Positions 61,379 to 64,000 of a stretch of 64,000 nt of DNA are shown here, one piece after another. A program made the translations under genes and the position numbers. Each line of letters begins with the position of its first letter. Position 1 is the stretch's first letter. The stretch is from NCBI GenBank assembly GCA_021825925.1, contig JAKAFP010000003.1, forward strand, positions 310,001-374,000, given 5' to 3'. This DNA comes from Chloroflexota bacterium (GTDB taxonomy: Bacteria; Chloroflexota; Anaerolineae; Anaerolineales; Anaerolineaceae). The notes under the pieces are model-generated. The model saw nothing but the letters and a program-made list of their open reading frames with translations, was not told the origin of the DNA and ran no database searches.

Positions 61379-63951
61379 GCGGCCACCACCCGAACCTGTG
61401 ACCCGTTGGGTTCCTTCGACACTTCGATGCGGGCCGAAAAAGCGTCTTTAAGTTCTTCGAGGTGGGTGATGACGATGATCTTTGAGAATTCGTCCCGCAC
61501 ATAATTGATGGCTTCGATCAGACGCTGGCGTCCCTCGGCGTCCTGGCTGCCGAAGCCTTCGTCAATCACCAAAGTGGAAAGACGTGCACCGGCGCGGTGG
61601 GCGAGCATGCGGCTCAAGGCCAGGCGCAGGGCGAAATTGATCCTGAAGGCTTCACCGCCGGAAAAGAGTTCGTAAGCGCGTTCCTCCGCGGAGGAGCTGA
61701 TCATGATGTCGAGAGTCTCCTTGCGGTCTTCACGTTTGCTGTCGCGGTATTCGCGCTGGGTGGCAAAGGTCAGACGCATCATGCCTGAGGAGAGGCGATC
61801 AAGTACCTCGTTGGCGTGTTCCTCGATCTCGGGCAGGGATTGTTCAATTAACAAAGCTGGGATGCCGTCTTTGCCGAAAGCCTTTTCAAGCATCTTCAAC
61901 TGGGCGATCTGCTTCAAGATTTCCTGTTTTTCTTCCTCTTTGACTGCCTGCTGCTTTTTGACGTCGTCCAACACGTCCACGCGGTTGCGGGCGTAGCCCA
62001 CCCGAGTGAGCAGGGAGTTTACCTGCTCCTGCAGGTCGCGGTACTTGCGTTCGAGGTCCGACAGGTCCGGGGAGGACGAGAGACTCTCGTTCAACTTCTG
62101 GCTGGCGGATCGGTATTCAATCTCGAGGGTCTCGAGGTGTTTTTCAGCGGCATCCACGGATCCTTCGAGGGTTTCGATCTCGCGTTCAAGCGGCACCAGA
62201 GCGGCGCGAGCCTGCTCGAGCGACAACAATTGCTGCTGAAATTCGCGGCCGGCTACTTCCACGGCGCGTGCCTGGGCGTGAGCTTCGGCATCATAACCAA
62301 GTTTTTTGAGTTCACTGTCAATTTCAGCCAGTTTGGAGCGGGCTTCGGCGGCATAATCTTCGTTTTTCAAACTTGTGCGCAGCGTTTCGATACGGTTGAG
62401 GCCGTCGGCCTGCCATTTCTCGATCTCGGCCTGGTCGCGGGCAAGTTCCTCGGATTTCAAATCGAGCAGGCGCTGTTGGAGTTTCAGATCTGCATCCACA
62501 CGCTGCAGGGAGGCCAGCGCGGTTTCTTTTTCTTTATACTGGGCATCCACCCCTTCAAAGAACTTGAGGTTCTTGCGGTAGATCTCCGCTTTTTGGGTGC
62601 CACGGGCGGTCAGATCGTCAATGATGTGCTGCTTTTCGGCTTCCTGGAGCGGTTTTTCGCAGGTGGGGCAGTTGGCGCCGTGGATCTCCTGCAGTTCCTT
62701 GCGATGGGCGGCGAGTTCGTCCATTTCAACTTTGAGGACGGCGTTCTCGGCCTTGGCGCGGGCTTTTTCGGCCTGCAGTTCCTGCATGTCCTTTTCAAGT
62801 ACCGTCCGCATTTGCAGCTGAGCTTCATCCGCTGCAACGGCCTGGCGGGCTTCTTCGACCTGTTTTTGCAGTTCAGGCAGACGGCTTTGCAGACTGGCAA
62901 TTTCGGTTTCCTTGCTGCTGAGTGCGTTAAACTCGGCCTGCAGGCTGGCGCGTTCTCCCTCGATATTCAAGAGGGGCGCCTGACGTTTGGATTCGTATTG
63001 GTGGAAATTGACGGCCTGGGCATCCAACTCAGCAAGCTTTTTCTGTTGTTCAAGCCAGGCGGCGTGCCCGGCCCGGATTTGCGCCTCATTGGCGATCTGC
63101 ATGCGGAACGCTTTTTGTTCTTCTTGGCGTTCGCGCAGGGCGTCCAGCTTTTGATCCAGTTCGGCTTGCAGGCGTTTGATCTCGGCGGACTGCTTTTCGA
63201 GCAAGGCCTTGTCGTTCTCGAGGCGGTCAGCGATCAGGCGCTGCTGGTCGAGGATCTGTTTGCTGGCCTGGGCCAGTGCGTTTTGGGTTTCGTGCTCCTG
63301 CTGCAGCGTTTTGAGGGCAGCCTTGCGTTCCTCCGCTTCGTTCAGCTCGGAGGCATATTCCGCGAGGATGCCTTCGACATTGGCCAGCTCGAGTTCATGG
63401 GCGCGGCGGCGTTTAAGGGCTTCGTCTTTGTACTCTTCCCAGATTTCGAGGCCGAGGATGCTGGCGAGGATGCGTTTACGGTCGGCCGGACGCTGTTGGG
63501 CGAACTGGTCGGCCTTGCCCTGCAAAAAGAAGGAAGCGTTGATGAAGGTCTCGTAATCCAGGCGCAGGGTCAGGCGGATGCGTTCCTCGGTGGCCCGCAA
63601 AGTGGCTTCGGTGAGCGGACGCCAACTGTCATCCTCGGCGCGGATAAAGAAATCCAGTGCGGCGGTCTTGTCTTTTTGTTTGCTGCGCTGCACACGGTAG
63701 CGTGAATTTTCGTAATCAAAATCGAGGATGACTTCGGCGGGTTTGTTTTCTTTTTGGGTGCGGTGGTTGATGACGGCGTCGTCGCGGCGGCGGGCTTCAC
63801 CAAACAGCACCCAGGTGATGGCATCCAGCAGGGAGGATTTGCCGGCGCCGTTCGAGCCGGAGATGCAGGCCATGTCGAAACCGGCGAAGTCGAGATCCAC
63901 TGGATCGTGATAAGAGAGAAAGCCCTTGATCTGCAGGCGGACAGGGATCAT
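61375..63951 (-). CDS. sbcC: SbcC/Rad50-type SMC ATPase
   Basis: 858-residue ATPase subunit of the SbcCD exonuclease, which cuts hairpins and processes DNA ends. N-terminal Walker A GSNGAGKSSLLDAITWVLFGEA, two long coiled coils (about 170-420 and 450-680) around the zinc hook CPTCEKPL, and a C-terminal lobe with ABC signature region FSGGEAFRINFALRLALSRML, Walker B LVIDEGFGSQDAEG and the D/H-loop ITHLEEL. Somewhat shorter than E. coli SbcC (about 1050). Its ATG overlaps the sbcD stop (ATGA). Long open frames on the opposite strand here are artefacts of codon bias. Confidence 0.95.
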   Translation of the reverse strand: MIPVRLQIKGFLSYHDPVDLDFAGFDMACISGSNGAGKSSLLDAITWVLFGEARRRDDAVINHRTQKENKPAEVILDFDYENSRYRVQRSKQKDKTAALDFFIRAEDDSWRPLTEATLRATEERIRLTLRLDYETFINASFFLQGKADQFAQQRPADRKRILASILGLEIWEEYKDEALKRRRAHELELANVEGILAEYASELNEAEERKAALKTLQQEHETQNALAQASKQILDQQRLIADRLENDKALLEKQSAEIKRLQAELDQKLDALRERQEEQKAFRMQIANEAQIRAGHAAWLEQQKKLAELDAQAVNFHQYESKRQAPLLNIEGERASLQAEFNALSSKETEIASLQSRLPELQKQVEEARQAVAADEAQLQMRTVLEKDMQELQAEKARAKAENAVLKVEMDELAAHRKELQEIHGANCPTCEKPLQEAEKQHIIDDLTARGTQKAEIYRKNLKFFEGVDAQYKEKETALASLQRVDADLKLQQRLLDLKSEELARDQAEIEKWQADGLNRIETLRTSLKNEDYAAEARSKLAEIDSELKKLGYDAEAHAQARAVEVAGREFQQQLLSLEQARAALVPLEREIETLEGSVDAAEKHLETLEIEYRSASQKLNESLSSSPDLSDLERKYRDLQEQVNSLLTRVGYARNRVDVLDDVKKQQAVKEEEKQEILKQIAQLKMLEKAFGKDGIPALLIEQSLPEIEEHANEVLDRLSSGMMRLTFATQREYRDSKREDRKETLDIMISSSAEERAYELFSGGEAFRINFALRLALSRMLAHRAGARLSTLVIDEGFGSQDAEGRQRLIEAINYVRDEFSKIIVITHLEELKDAFSARIEVSKEPNGSQVRVVAA

Positions 63952-64000
63952 GCTTTTTCCACCTTGTGAGACTTGGGGGTGTCGTATTTGCTGAGAAGCA
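63948..64000 (-). CDS. sbcD: C-terminal end of SbcD/Mre11-type nuclease (partial)
   Basis: The last 16 codons (ending SHKVEKA, stop TGA at 63948-63950) run off the window edge. Identity is inferred from the coupled position before sbcC; the visible residues alone are not diagnostic. Confidence 0.6.
   Translation of the reverse strand, partial: LLSKYDTPKSHKVEKA

Noticed and set aside
62137..63705. A 522-codon open frame on the strand opposite sbcC
   Set aside because: Its translation is a low-complexity Phe/Gly/Leu-rich mirror of the SbcC coiled coil. It lacks motifs and arises from codon bias in the real gene.

Overview
The window looks like a chromosomal segment of a Chloroflexota bacterium of the Anaerolineae type. 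This is inferred from gene style, not from a marker gene: Thr/Pro-rich linkers behind lipoprotein or membrane anchors, many multi-PAS/GAF sensor proteins, and dispersed palindromic repeats in the gaps. Base composition is moderate, more GC-rich around 43.6-47 kb and 58-64 kb and clearly AT-rich at 23.2-24.7 kb. The window holds about 50 protein genes and one intact tRNA. No rRNA, CRISPR array, transposase or integrase was seen.

Layout. 0-9.4 kb: glucose-6-phosphate dehydrogenase (zwf); a leftward nucleotidase-like metallophosphatase and folE; a leftward Co/Ni-type ECF transporter (cbiM/N fusion, cbiQ, cbiO) divergent from a Fur-family regulator with a shared operator/promoter; a chemoreceptor and a soluble half-receptor. 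9.4-22.7 kb: an SDR epimerase, arfB ribosome-rescue factor, proBA, an EamA exporter divergent from a MarR regulator plus GT1 glycosyltransferase, a nitroreductase, two GT-C-like membrane glycosyltransferases, a MoeB-rhodanese protein and a GNAT protein. 22.7-25.4 kb: tRNA-Asn(GTT), followed by an AT-rich, repeat-laden accessory stretch with one lipoprotein gene. A broken second copy of the tRNA-Asn 3' half lies 1.9 kb downstream, so the stretch may be a decayed integration island.

25.4-41.7 kb is a signalling block: a 7-PAS/2-GAF HD-GYP protein, a GAF-GGDEF cyclase in one operon with it, a hybrid histidine kinase with two receivers and an HPt domain, an uncharacterised 569-residue protein, and a 1512-residue membrane HD-GYP protein with a periplasmic solute-binding domain. 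Together these make and break cyclic di-GMP. 41.7-46.9 kb is a leftward five-gene cluster (pruA, gctA, gctB, a D-2-hydroxyacid dehydrogenase and a HAD phosphatase) whose chemistry would fit proline/glutamate breakdown through 2-hydroxyglutarate, although the dehydratase is not here. 47-53.5 kb: an octamer minisatellite, a NimA-like flavoprotein, a membrane protein, a TIR-transmembrane-lectin-like receptor, an NTF2-like protein, an aldo/keto reductase and a membrane spermidine-synthase-like protein. 53.5-57.9 kb: a MoxR/DUF58/DUF4129 operon without its usual transglutaminase. 58-64 kb: a tightly coupled leftward operon sbcD(partial)-sbcC-two GT4 glycosyltransferases-ADP-ribosylglycohydrolase.

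Several promoters put a -10 box 6-7 bases before the start codon, which suggests leaderless mRNAs. Family assignments come from motif recognition alone; no database search was run.
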